Assembly (NCBI GenBank): GCA_947685225.1
Contig: CANTUV010000011.1
Coordinates: 64,530,501 to 64,594,500, forward strand
Length of the DNA: 64,000 nucleotides
Source of the DNA: Garcia nutans
Lineage: Eukaryota; Streptophyta; Magnoliopsida; Malpighiales; Euphorbiaceae
Direction: 5' to 3'
Part shown: positions 12,822-21,900 of the stretch, one piece after another
How the letters are laid out: each line of letters starts with the position of its first letter
Position numbering within the stretch: the stretch's first letter is position 1
Made by a program: the position numbers and the translations under genes
Notes under the pieces: model-generated
The model's input: only the letters and a program-made list of their open reading frames with translations
Told to the model about the DNA's origin: nothing
The model's database searches: none

Positions 12822-13718
12822 CAGAGGCGGAGATAAAGGGGGTCCCATGGGGCCCTGTTCCCCCCTCAGTTAAAAATAAAAAATTTTTAGGTATATTTGA
12901 GAATGAATATTACATTGGTCGAGATGGAACAGCTTGGCCTTACTATGTGAGAGCACGCAACTTCGATCCACGCTCCCAACATTTTTCATCCTTTTTTTCC
13001 AATCTTTAAAACTGGGCCTTTTAATCAAGCTCATTACAAACAAACAAGATTTGTCAATGACTCTGCCCATTACAAACAAACAAGAATAACTTAATTGTGA
13101 CTCTTTCTCTTCTTTCTCACGTTTCTTCTTCGTTAATTCTTTTTTCTTTCTTTTTTTTTTTCAGATAACAGTTTCTTCCTTTTTCAATTTCATTCTTTCA
13201 CCGATTGGCACCAGTTGATTTAATTGAACTCCAATCTCAACTTCAGAACTTCATTGTTGATGTGCGTTTGGATAAGAAATTTTCTGAATTGAAAGGAATT
13301 GGAGATCTCGCCAAAACTATGGTTGCTATAAAAAAGCATAAAGTTTTTCCTTTAGTGTATCTGTTAATCAAATTGGCATTGCTTTTACCAGTTGCTACAG
13401 CTACAGTGGAAAGAGCTTTTTCCGCAATGAAAATTATTAAGAGTTCACTTCGTAATAGCATGGGAGATGAGCTGCTAAATGATTGTTTAGTTACCTATAT
13501 TGAAAGAGATGTATTTGCAAGTATTGACAATGAAACAATTATGAATAGATTTCAATCAATGAAAAATAGGCGAGGAATATTGTAATTTAATGTTTTAAAT
13601 TTTCTTTGTATCCAACATTTTTCTTGTTTTATTTATTTTATTATAAATATTATTTTTGTGAATTATAAATTTTAAGTTGAATTGGACCCCCTTATCTAAA
13701 ATCCTAGCTACGCCACTG
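12822..13718 (+). mobile_element. hAT transposon remnant (897 bp) with terminal repeats and 8-bp target duplication
   Basis: The element begins CAGAGGCGGAGATA and ends TAGCTACGCCACTG, which are imperfect inverted copies of each other. It is bounded by perfect 8-bp duplications GCCATGGG at 12814-12821 and 13719-13726, the hallmark of the hAT superfamily. Both ends also carry a GGGGGTCC-type block. It encodes only the C-terminal transposase dimerisation region, so it is an internally deleted, non-autonomous copy. It is inserted inside the SINE-like unit. Confidence 0.92.
13205..13585 (+). pseudogene. hAT transposase C-terminal (dimerisation) fragment
   Basis: An open frame of 126 codons carries the hAT C-terminal dimerisation motif LPVATATVERAFSAMKIIKS followed by LRNSMGDELLNDCLVTYIER. 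The zinc finger and catalytic core are absent, and there is no upstream open frame to supply them. The frame opens with TTG rather than ATG and is best read as a leftover 3' exon rather than a complete gene. The same motif occurs in domesticated hAT proteins, but the flanking terminal repeats and target duplication show that this is part of a transposon. Confidence 0.85.
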
Positions 13719-14514
13719 GCCATGGGCCTCCCTGATCACCCATTGACCCGTCCAGGTAAGTATATTATATATCTATATATATAAGTGGGTCCTTCGTCTC
13801 CATCGTCATCACTTTTGTTTGAAATTTGAATTCACCGAAACGCTGAGACATCCTCCAAATTTACGGCACACTTGAGAGTTTTGAGTCATTTCTGTATCGT
13901 CTGTAATTTGTATTTCTTTTTACGAATAAAGAGAAATAATGGCGTCGAGTGCTTACAGAAATGGCACTCAAAAAGGAGTAGCAGCAGCAAAGCCTATTCC
14001 TTCAAATCTAAAATCATCTTCTTTTAAATCCAGACTCCATTTCGCACTCATCGAGAGTCGTTCTTCGCCGTAGTAGCCCTGGTTCTTTCGCCCCAAACAC
14101 AGCGGGAGATGATGGAGGTTACTTCCTTTTTTTTTTGGTTTTAATTTGATACAGTTAACGGCGCGATCTACAAGCTTGTTTTTGTTTTTGAATAAAGTCT
14201 ACAAGCTTGTTTAGCTACTTAATATTCTCATTAGTATTTATTTATTTGGATAATGTGATTATGAATTGTGAGCATCAATTGCTGTTGTAGATTGAACCTT
14301 CTTTAGTTGCGTCAATTCAATTTAATAGTTGCAAATGATAGTGATAAACTTTTGTAGGTGTGTGTTTTTTTTTATATATATTTAATACTAATATTCATTT
14401 CATGGTTTTGGAATTGGGATAGTACCTGGAAGAGTTAGAGTAGCAGTAAGGTTGCGGCCGCAAAATACAGAAGAGTTGATCGCAGATGCTGATTTCGCCG
14501 ATTGCGTTGAATTG

Positions 14515-14676
14515 TGAAAATAACTGTATCAAAACTGATATTTCTATGGTAAAGTTACAGATATATATACATAGAATAACAGTCCTAAACTTAGAGAAAT
14601 ACTAAAGATATACAACAAAACCTAATTATACATATCTAAAGATAGAAACAGTTATACTTAAGCTTTATCTCCAATA
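14515..14676 (-). repeat. 3' LTR of the copia element
   Basis: 162 bp, identical by eye to 18836-18997. It lies downstream of gag-pol on the minus strand, next to the polypurine tract. Confidence 0.95.
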
Positions 14677-14696
14677 CACCCCCACAAGTTGTACTA

Positions 14697-17600
14697 TCAA
14701 GGAGCTGTGATAGTCAACTTGCTTCTCAACATAGTGAATCGATCACGTGACAACGGCTTTGTTAAAACATCTGCTATTTGATCTTTTGTGGAAAGATAAC
14801 TTACTGCAATTTCTTTTGTTGCAACCTTATCACGAACAAAATGGACATCAATTTGCACATGCTTCATACGGCTATGATAAACTGGATTCATAGTGACTGA
14901 AGTGGCTCCCAAATTATCACACCATATCAGCGGAGGAGTTTGAACTGTTATACCAAGTTCCTGTAAAATATTACGAACCCACAAAGCCTCTGAAGTTGCA
15001 TTCGCAATTGCCCTATATTCAGCTTCAGTTGAGGATCGCGAAACACTCCGTTGTTTGCGTGAACTCCACGAAACTAGATTTTTACCAAGAAAGACAGCAT
15101 AGCCAGTTGTTGATTTGCGGTCATCAACCGAACCAGCCCAATCCGCGTCACTATATACATGCAACTGTGAGACGGAAGACGGCTGTATTGTTAAACCATA
15201 TTGGACAGTTCCTCGCAAATAGCGCAACACCCTTTTTACTCCCTGCCAGTGGTGAACCATTGGCTTATGAAGATGTTGTGCCAATCGATTTACAGCAAAA
15301 GCTATCTCAGGCCTTGTAAAAGAAAGATATTGCAAACTTCCGACAGTACTTCGATACAACTTCTGATTATCAAAGAGTGTCAACATAGCCGTTGCTTGAG
15401 AGGACACAGTAGCAATAGGTGTAGAGATCTCTTTGGCATCTTGCATTTGCACTCGTTTTAACAAATCTGTTATGTACTTCTCTTGAGATAGAAATAATTT
15501 CCCATTTTTCCAAGTAGCCTGTACACCCAAGAAATAATGAAGAGGCCCCAAATTTTTTAATAAAAAATGGTGTTGAAGCTGCTGTTCTACCAACTTAGCC
15601 AAGCAAATATCATTTCCTGTTAATAAAAGATCATCCACATAAGTGAGACAATACAATACCGATGCACCTTGGCGAAGGATGAAGAGCGAGGTATCCGATT
15701 TTGATTGAACAAACCCACATGCAAGTAAAACATCCTTCAGGCAATTATTCCACTGTCGTGGAGCTTGCTTTAAGCCATACAATGAACGATGTAATTTGCA
15801 AACAAAATTTGGTTTTGAACTATCAACAAACCCAGGTGGTTGAGTCATATACACTGTTTCTTCCAAACTCCCATGAAGAAATGCATTTGTAACGTCATAT
15901 TGAGTGATAGCCCAACCTTTTGATACTGCTAAACTGAGCACCAACCGAATAGTGGTGGGCTTCACTACCGGTGAAAAAGTCTCTTGATAATCGACACCAT
16001 GCTGTTGATGAAAACCTTTTGCCACTAATCGCGCTTTGTAACGAGCAATCGTGCCATCTGCATTTTCTTTGACACGAAACACCCACTTGCAGCCAACCAA
16101 ATTAACATTTTGTGGTGGAGAAACTAACTCCCATGTCCCAAGTTTAACCAAAGAATTCAATTCAGCATCCATAGCTTCACGCCATTCTCTGTACTTCTTA
16201 GCTTCAATAACAGATTTTGGTTGACGAGGAGGAGTAATGGCAGCAACCAAAATTCGAGGACGGGAATGTCCTGTCTTTGATCGTGTCTGCATCGGGTGAA
16301 TGTTGACAGGTGGTTGAGCAATTGAAGGCGCTGCTGGAACGGCAACAGCAGCATCAACAATATTCAGAGGAGGAGTAACATCAATTGGAACTATTGCAAG
16401 ATCAGTCTCTGTAACAGCAGCTGGTTCAGTTTGACCAGCAGTAGATCGTGAGCTGGGAACACTGCGGTCCTGTGCAAGACGTGAGAAAACCCGATTAGTG
16501 TTAGTCAAAGGAGCTGGTGGAGGTCCCAATATACCAGGAGCCTGCGTTTTTGGAGGAGGATCATTGTGAAATGTAGAGACCTGCACTTTTGTAAAATAGT
16601 AAGTGGCTTCATCAAAAATAACATCTCTGGATATATAAATTTTATTTTTAAGAACATCCAGACACTTGTAGCCCTTGTGAATATTACTGTAACCAACAAA
16701 TAAACATGCCACCGATCGATTCTGAAATTTATTTGTATTATACGGCCGTGTAAAAGGATAGCAAACACATCCAAAAGTCCTCAACTCTTGCAAATCTGGC
16801 CGTTTCTGAAATAACTTTTCATAAGGTGAGCAATTGGTTAGCAATGGTGTAACAATTCTATTTATCGCATAAACAGCTGTCTCAAATGCAAAATCCCAGA
16901 ATTTCGAGGGAACAGAAGCATGATTTAACAAGGCAAGACCAGTTTCAACAACATGACGATGTTTGCGCTCCGCACACCCATTTTGTTGAGGTGTATACGG
17001 ACAAGAAACACGCAAGGAAATTCCATTGTCAGACAAAAATGGCACGAGTGAACGAAACTCTCCTCCCCAATCACATTGAAACATTTTAATTTTTGTGTTG
17101 AAATAATTTTCGACCAAAGACTTGAACTTAACGAAAGTGGAGTAAACGTCAGATTTATTTCGGAGACAATAGAGCCATGAATATTTACTGTAGTGATCAT
17201 AAAACAGAACATAGTATCGATTTCCATTGTGAGAAAAAACAGGCGCAGGGCCCCAGACATCTGAACAAATTAATTCAAGTGGAGCAGTTGCCTTAAACAT
17301 GGACAAATTATATGGCAACCGATGGGCCTTAGAAACAGAGCAAGATGAACACAAATTCTTTTTATTAGAAGAACACGAAATTTTATTCAATAGTAATGTA
17401 GAAGAAACAGCTCTATCATGAGCATGACCTAAACGAGAATGCCAAGAATTAAAAGACACATGATGAACAAATGCAGAAGTACTAGCAGAAGGAAGCTTGT
17501 ATAACCCACGATCAACCCGACCTTTGTGAAGAATGTTCCTCGTGTGGATATCCTTAATAAGAAAGAAATTAGGAAAAAATTCAAGTGAGACACAATTATC

Positions 17601-18806
17601 ACGAGAAAAGGAATTAACTGAAAGAAGACTGTAGGGAGACTGCGATGAGTAAAGAATATTTTTTAAGCGAAATCTAGAATTATCACAAACCAAAGCATTG
17701 CCAATATGGGAAACAGAGATTTTATTACCATTGCTCACTGTAACTTCATCAGGTCCAGTATATTCTCCTTCCAAATGCATATTGTTCATGGTTCCTGTAA
17801 GGTGATGGGTAGCTCCAGAATCAACTATCCACGGCTGACTTGAACCCGATGTAACACCAGCATGATGGATTTGTGGTGACCGGCGTGGGCTAGGACACTG
17901 TCGTGACATATGACCAGTTCCATTGCAGTTGTAACAAGTGACGTTACCTGTACCAGAGAAGTTATAAGACTGATTATATGACTGATTATAATAACCTGAA
18001 CCAGAACTCCTTCCACCCCGATTGGATCTGCTACCACCACCACCACCACGGTTAGATTTGCCTCCTCTATTTCGACCAGATGACTGGCCTGTTGACATGT
18101 TCTTACTACTGCTGTACAGAGCTGTCATCGGCGACGCAGCACTGACAGGTTCTTGCTTCTTCATCCGCAGCTCCTCAGACAACAACAAACCACGCAATTC
18201 ATTAAAAGTTACCGATTCAGCTTTGTTCTCAATTGACCGAACACAAGGCCGATAATCCTCACTTAATCCATCAAGGATCGCACCAACCAGGTCATCTTCT
18301 GGAATAGAACTCTGGAGTGCTCGAAGCTGATTAAATAGAGATCGGGCTCGCAGAAGATAGGCCTCGATCGTTTCAGTACTTGACAATTCCAATCGATGAA
18401 TGGCGCTTTTGAGATGTCGAACTTGAGTTCGACAGCCAGCAGCAAAAGTGGTCTCCAGATTCGTCCATGCCTCTACAGCGGAATTAACGCCAACTACATC
18501 TGCAAGAACTGATTCAGTTAGAGAAGAATTAATCCAACCAAGTACAATCTGATCTTCTAAATACCAAGTGGTATATTCCGGATTGGTTGTATCTCCAATC
18601 ATCATCGGTGGAGGAGTAAAATTGTTGTCGACATGTTTCTCCAAATTATACCCTCTAAGAATCGGCATCATTTGTGTTTTCCAAAGAACATAATTGCTGG
18701 AATCCAACTTAACATGGAATTGATTAGCAACATTAGGAATAGAAGAAAAAGAAGAAAAGACAGAAGAAGCAGAAGAGGAACGAACGGCCGGAACTGTAGT
18801 ATCCAT
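14697..18806 (-). CDS. Copia gag-pol polyprotein, intact
   Basis: One uninterrupted frame of 1369 residues in the order typical of Ty1/copia. An N-terminal gag domain is followed by Gly/Asn/Arg-rich linkers, a zinc knuckle CYNCNGTGHMSRQC at residues 291-304 and an aspartic protease with WIVDSGATHH near 326-335. Integrase follows, with pre-integrase HSRLGH and acidic-residue blocks CSDVWGP, QCDWGGEF and PQQNGCAERKH. Reverse transcriptase shows YDVTNAFLHG, LYGLKQAPRQW and YVDDLLLTGND, and C-terminal RNase H shows SDADWAGS and STTGYAVFLG. Integrase before reverse transcriptase separates it from gypsy elements. No stop or frameshift is present, so the element may still be autonomous. The start ATG lies 29 bp after the primer-binding site. 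Confidence 0.97.
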   Translation of the reverse strand: MDTTVPAVRSSSASSVFSSFSSIPNVANQFHVKLDSSNYVLWKTQMMPILRGYNLEKHVDNNFTPPPMMIGDTTNPEYTTWYLEDQIVLGWINSSLTESVLADVVGVNSAVEAWTNLETTFAAGCRTQVRHLKSAIHRLELSSTETIEAYLLRARSLFNQLRALQSSIPEDDLVGAILDGLSEDYRPCVRSIENKAESVTFNELRGLLLSEELRMKKQEPVSAASPMTALYSSSKNMSTGQSSGRNRGGKSNRGGGGGSRSNRGGRSSGSGYYNQSYNQSYNFSGTGNVTCYNCNGTGHMSRQCPSPRRSPQIHHAGVTSGSSQPWIVDSGATHHLTGTMNNMHLEGEYTGPDEVTVSNGNKISVSHIGNALVCDNSRFRLKNILYSSQSPYSLLSVNSFSRDNCVSLEFFPNFFLIKDIHTRNILHKGRVDRGLYKLPSASTSAFVHHVSFNSWHSRLGHAHDRAVSSTLLLNKISCSSNKKNLCSSCSVSKAHRLPYNLSMFKATAPLELICSDVWGPAPVFSHNGNRYYVLFYDHYSKYSWLYCLRNKSDVYSTFVKFKSLVENYFNTKIKMFQCDWGGEFRSLVPFLSDNGISLRVSCPYTPQQNGCAERKHRHVVETGLALLNHASVPSKFWDFAFETAVYAINRIVTPLLTNCSPYEKLFQKRPDLQELRTFGCVCYPFTRPYNTNKFQNRSVACLFVGYSNIHKGYKCLDVLKNKIYISRDVIFDEATYYFTKVQVSTFHNDPPPKTQAPGILGPPPAPLTNTNRVFSRLAQDRSVPSSRSTAGQTEPAAVTETDLAIVPIDVTPPLNIVDAAVAVPAAPSIAQPPVNIHPMQTRSKTGHSRPRILVAAITPPRQPKSVIEAKKYREWREAMDAELNSLVKLGTWELVSPPQNVNLVGCKWVFRVKENADGTIARYKARLVAKGFHQQHGVDYQETFSPVVKPTTIRLVLSLAVSKGWAITQYDVTNAFLHGSLEETVYMTQPPGFVDSSKPNFVCKLHRSLYGLKQAPRQWNNCLKDVLLACGFVQSKSDTSLFILRQGASVLYCLTYVDDLLLTGNDICLAKLVEQQLQHHFLLKNLGPLHYFLGVQATWKNGKLFLSQEKYITDLLKRVQMQDAKEISTPIATVSSQATAMLTLFDNQKLYRSTVGSLQYLSFTRPEIAFAVNRLAQHLHKPMVHHWQGVKRVLRYLRGTVQYGLTIQPSSVSQLHVYSDADWAGSVDDRKSTTGYAVFLGKNLVSWSSRKQRSVSRSSTEAEYRAIANATSEALWVRNILQELGITVQTPPLIWCDNLGATSVTMNPVYHSRMKHVQIDVHFVRDKVATKEIAVSYLSTKDQIADVLTKPLSRDRFTMLRSKLTITAP

Positions 18807-18835
18807 AGTCGTGAGACTCTAGGGCTCTGATACCA

Positions 18836-18997
18836 TGAAAATAACTGTATCAAAACTGATATTTCTATGGTAAAGTTACAGATATATATACATAGAATAA
18901 CAGTCCTAAACTTAGAGAAATACTAAAGATATACAACAAAACCTAATTATACATATCTAAAGATAGAAACAGTTATACTTAAGCTTTATCTCCAATA
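18836..18997 (-). repeat. 5' LTR of the copia element
   Basis: 162 bp, identical by eye to the 3' LTR. It adjoins the primer-binding site on one side and the AATTG target duplication on the other. Confidence 0.95.
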
Positions 18998-21900
18998 AAT
19001 TGCAACCAGAGGTAGTTTCAGCCTCAGTAATTACTATTTTGTAATCTGTACGTGCAGCTTATTATTTTGTTTTTGTTATGTCTCAACTTAAGAGATTGAA
19101 ACTACGGAAGAACAATTGGGATGCTGACACTTACGAGTTTGATGAGGTCCTCGCGGAATTGGCCTCGCAGAAGCGTGTCTATGAAGCTGTTGCTAAGCCT
19201 GTTGTGGAGGTTTGTTGTTTTTGGTATATTTCTTCTTATTTTCTTAGTGAGGCATCTCTGTACTTTTTATCAATTTTATTATGTTTTGATTGAATTCATG
19301 TCAAACATAGGTGAATCATTTAGCACTGCTACAACTCTTTTCTCACCAAGCATTGTGTTTTACTTTTTTTTTGGCTTACTTTTATCAATACTTTATGTTC
19401 ATTCTTCTTGCCCATGTTTTCTTCAAAGATACCGAGCAACAATTTTTTTTACTATTTCTTTAGAGTGTTCTGGAGGGTTACAACGGGACAGTAATGGCAT
19501 ATGGTCAGACTGGTACTGGGAAAACTTTTACTGTTGGACACCTGGTAGATGATGATACATCTTCACGTGGGATCATGGTTCGTGCAATGGACAACATTTT
19601 AGCAGATATTTCGTTGGAGATTGATTCCGTATCAGTCTCATACTTGCAGGCTGTTAGGCTGTAGTTGCATAAAAGATTATTTTGTTGTTATATGTACCCT
19701 TTTTCTCCTAATGTGGCCAAGTTTGATTTAAAATAGTTAACTTCTCTTCTTTTCTTTTCTTTTTTAAATGATGGTCTTCAGAATAGCTAATCTTGTTCTT
19801 AAAATATATGCATAGCTTTATATGGAGACCATCCAGGACCTCCTTGATCCAGCTAATGATAATATTGCCATTGTGGAGGATCCCAAAACGGGTGATGTTT
19901 CACTACCTGGGGCAACCCTTGTAGAAGTCAGGGACCAGCAGAGTTTTGTGGAGCTGCTAAGATTAGGAGAAGCTCACAGAATTGCTGCAAATACAAAATT
20001 AAATACTGAATTTTCTCGTAGCCATGCAATTCTAATGGTGAGTAACTCATTCTTTTTCTTTTTAATGCCCACGTGTCAACTCTCCATGGTAGCCTATTTG
20101 ATGCATGCTTAAATCTGTTAGTGCAGGTTCATGTTAAGAGGTCGGTTGGAGGACAAGAAGATTCCTTTTCAAGTGAAGTTGATAATTCCTCTCACTTGGT
20201 TAAACCTGTGAAGCCACTTGTTCAGAAGAGCAAGCTTGTTCTGGTAGATCTGGCAGATTCAGAACGTATTCACAAGTCAGGTGCATATGAGAGCTGCCTT
20301 CAATTTTCTCAGTATCTAGGTTTTTCTAGCTGCCTTAACATATTAAACTTATTTCTTATGTCTGCATGTCCATGCAAGAGGTAAGAAAAAGTAAATGTGG
20401 AGGATAGTTGTGTATGAGTCAGTTCTTTTATTGAAGACAATATCCTGAATATGATTGCTTGTTCAATGTGCCAATTAATAAAGAAAATAAGCAGATGTCT
20501 TACTGGAAACCAAATGTTTTATTTTAGGATATTGATTTTCACTTTTGTATACATTTTCATTCTACAAGCTTAGAGATTTACGATGTATGATGTGTTATTG
20601 GTGATCAAGATTTTCCTGATTTTGTCTTGGTGTTTTTGGAGTTAGTATTTACAAGTATTGTGAACTTCTCTTCTTTTCTTCTTTTTGGCAGGAAGTGAGG
20701 GGCATATGTTAAAAGAAGCTAAGTTTATCAATCTCTCACTCAGTGCATAAATGCACTGGCAGAGAATAGCGCTCATGTGCCAGTTCGTGATTCCAAGTTA
20801 ACTAGGTTACTCAGAGATTCATTTGGAGGTCAGATGCCTTTCATGTTTGTGCAATTCAAAATTTATCTAGGCTTCAATATGATCTGATTGAGCCAGTTTG
20901 TCAGGTTCTATTATCAGAATACATGCTATCATAATAATGACATGCTAATTCTAATATATCAATGTAATATGCAATCATCTTGTAATTTCTTATTGCTGAT
21001 CTTCATAATGACCAACATATATTTTGCTTTATCATGTATGATGTCACCTTTTTTCCCTTAATTTGTTACAGTCAAAAGACCTAATTTGTAGTATGTATTA
21101 TGCTTCATTTTTCATCATATTGCAGGCTCAGCAAGAATTTCATTAATTGTCACCATTGGCCCATCACCTCGCCATCTAGGAGAGACTACAAGCACTATAT
21201 TGTTTGGACAAAGGGTGAGCTGTGTTACTTTATCGTTTTTAATTTATGCATTTGTGTATGGGGAAATATTTGCTAGGAATTATATACTGAATCAAGGACC
21301 ATGTGCTTGAATTTTTTACCTATGTATCTTAGGCTATGAAGGTTGAGAATATGTTGAAAATAAAGGAAGAGTTTGATTACAAAAGTTTATCTAGAAAGCT
21401 TGAATTACAAGTGGACAAGCTCATTGCAGAGAATGAAAGACGGCAAAAAGCTTTTGATGATGAAATTGAAAGAATAAATCAAGAAGCAGAAAATCGTATT
21501 GCTGAGGTTGAAAGGAGTTTTGCTGAAGCCTTAGAGGTTAGTTATACTATTTTCATATACTTGTAAACCAGAGCATAGTTTGTAATGTGATTATTTGATC
21601 AGTATGCATGCTTATTTTGTCACGAAAATGGTAATAGCTGATAGTGTAGATTGATGTGGCTGATCCTTTTTGCTTATGTGGTCCTAAAATAATCTTATGC
21701 TTACTTTGGGGTTATTTTAAATTCAGATCCTGAAGAGAACATTAGAAATGAAAGAGATAGCTAAAAATTGTTCTGTCAAGGAGAATACATGGAGCACTGC
21801 CCTCCTTCTGAGATCGGATTGGGGCCTCTGTGTTTCAACTACTATAATCTTTTTCTTGCCACATTTTTCATGTTTGGTATTATTATTTGCAGAAGGAAAG

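Larger units (their letters stand above)
12644..13783 (-). mobile_element. SINE-like retroposon on the minus strand, split by a hAT element
   Basis: Two copies of the same 19-bp sequence, TTATATATCTATATATATA, flank the unit at 12644-12662 and 13765-13783, as expected for a target-site duplication. Next to the left copy are a TA run and a T13 tract (12685-12697), the poly(A) tail read on the minus strand. The GC-richer body occupies 12698-12821 and resumes at 13727-13764, so the element is only about 175 bp once the inserted hAT is removed. Size, tail and duplication fit a SINE; I could not assign a named family or find convincing Pol III boxes. It lies just before the leader of the kinesin pseudogene. 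The AT-rich duplication could partly match by chance. Confidence 0.6.
14510..19002 (-). mobile_element. Young full-length Ty1/copia retrotransposon
   Basis: A complete element on the minus strand, 14515-18997 (4483 bp), flanked by the 5-bp target duplication AATTG (14510-14514 and 18998-19002). Its two 162-bp LTRs (14515-14676 and 18836-18997) look identical base for base. Beside the 5' LTR is the primer-binding site TGGTATCAGAGC (plus-strand 18824-18835), matching initiator Met-tRNA. Beside the 3' LTR is a G-rich polypurine tract (plus-strand about 14677-14690). It is inserted in exon 2 of the kinesin pseudogene; removing it and one AATTG restores continuous exon sequence. Read on the coding strand, the LTRs start TA and end CA rather than TG...CA. 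Confidence 0.97.
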
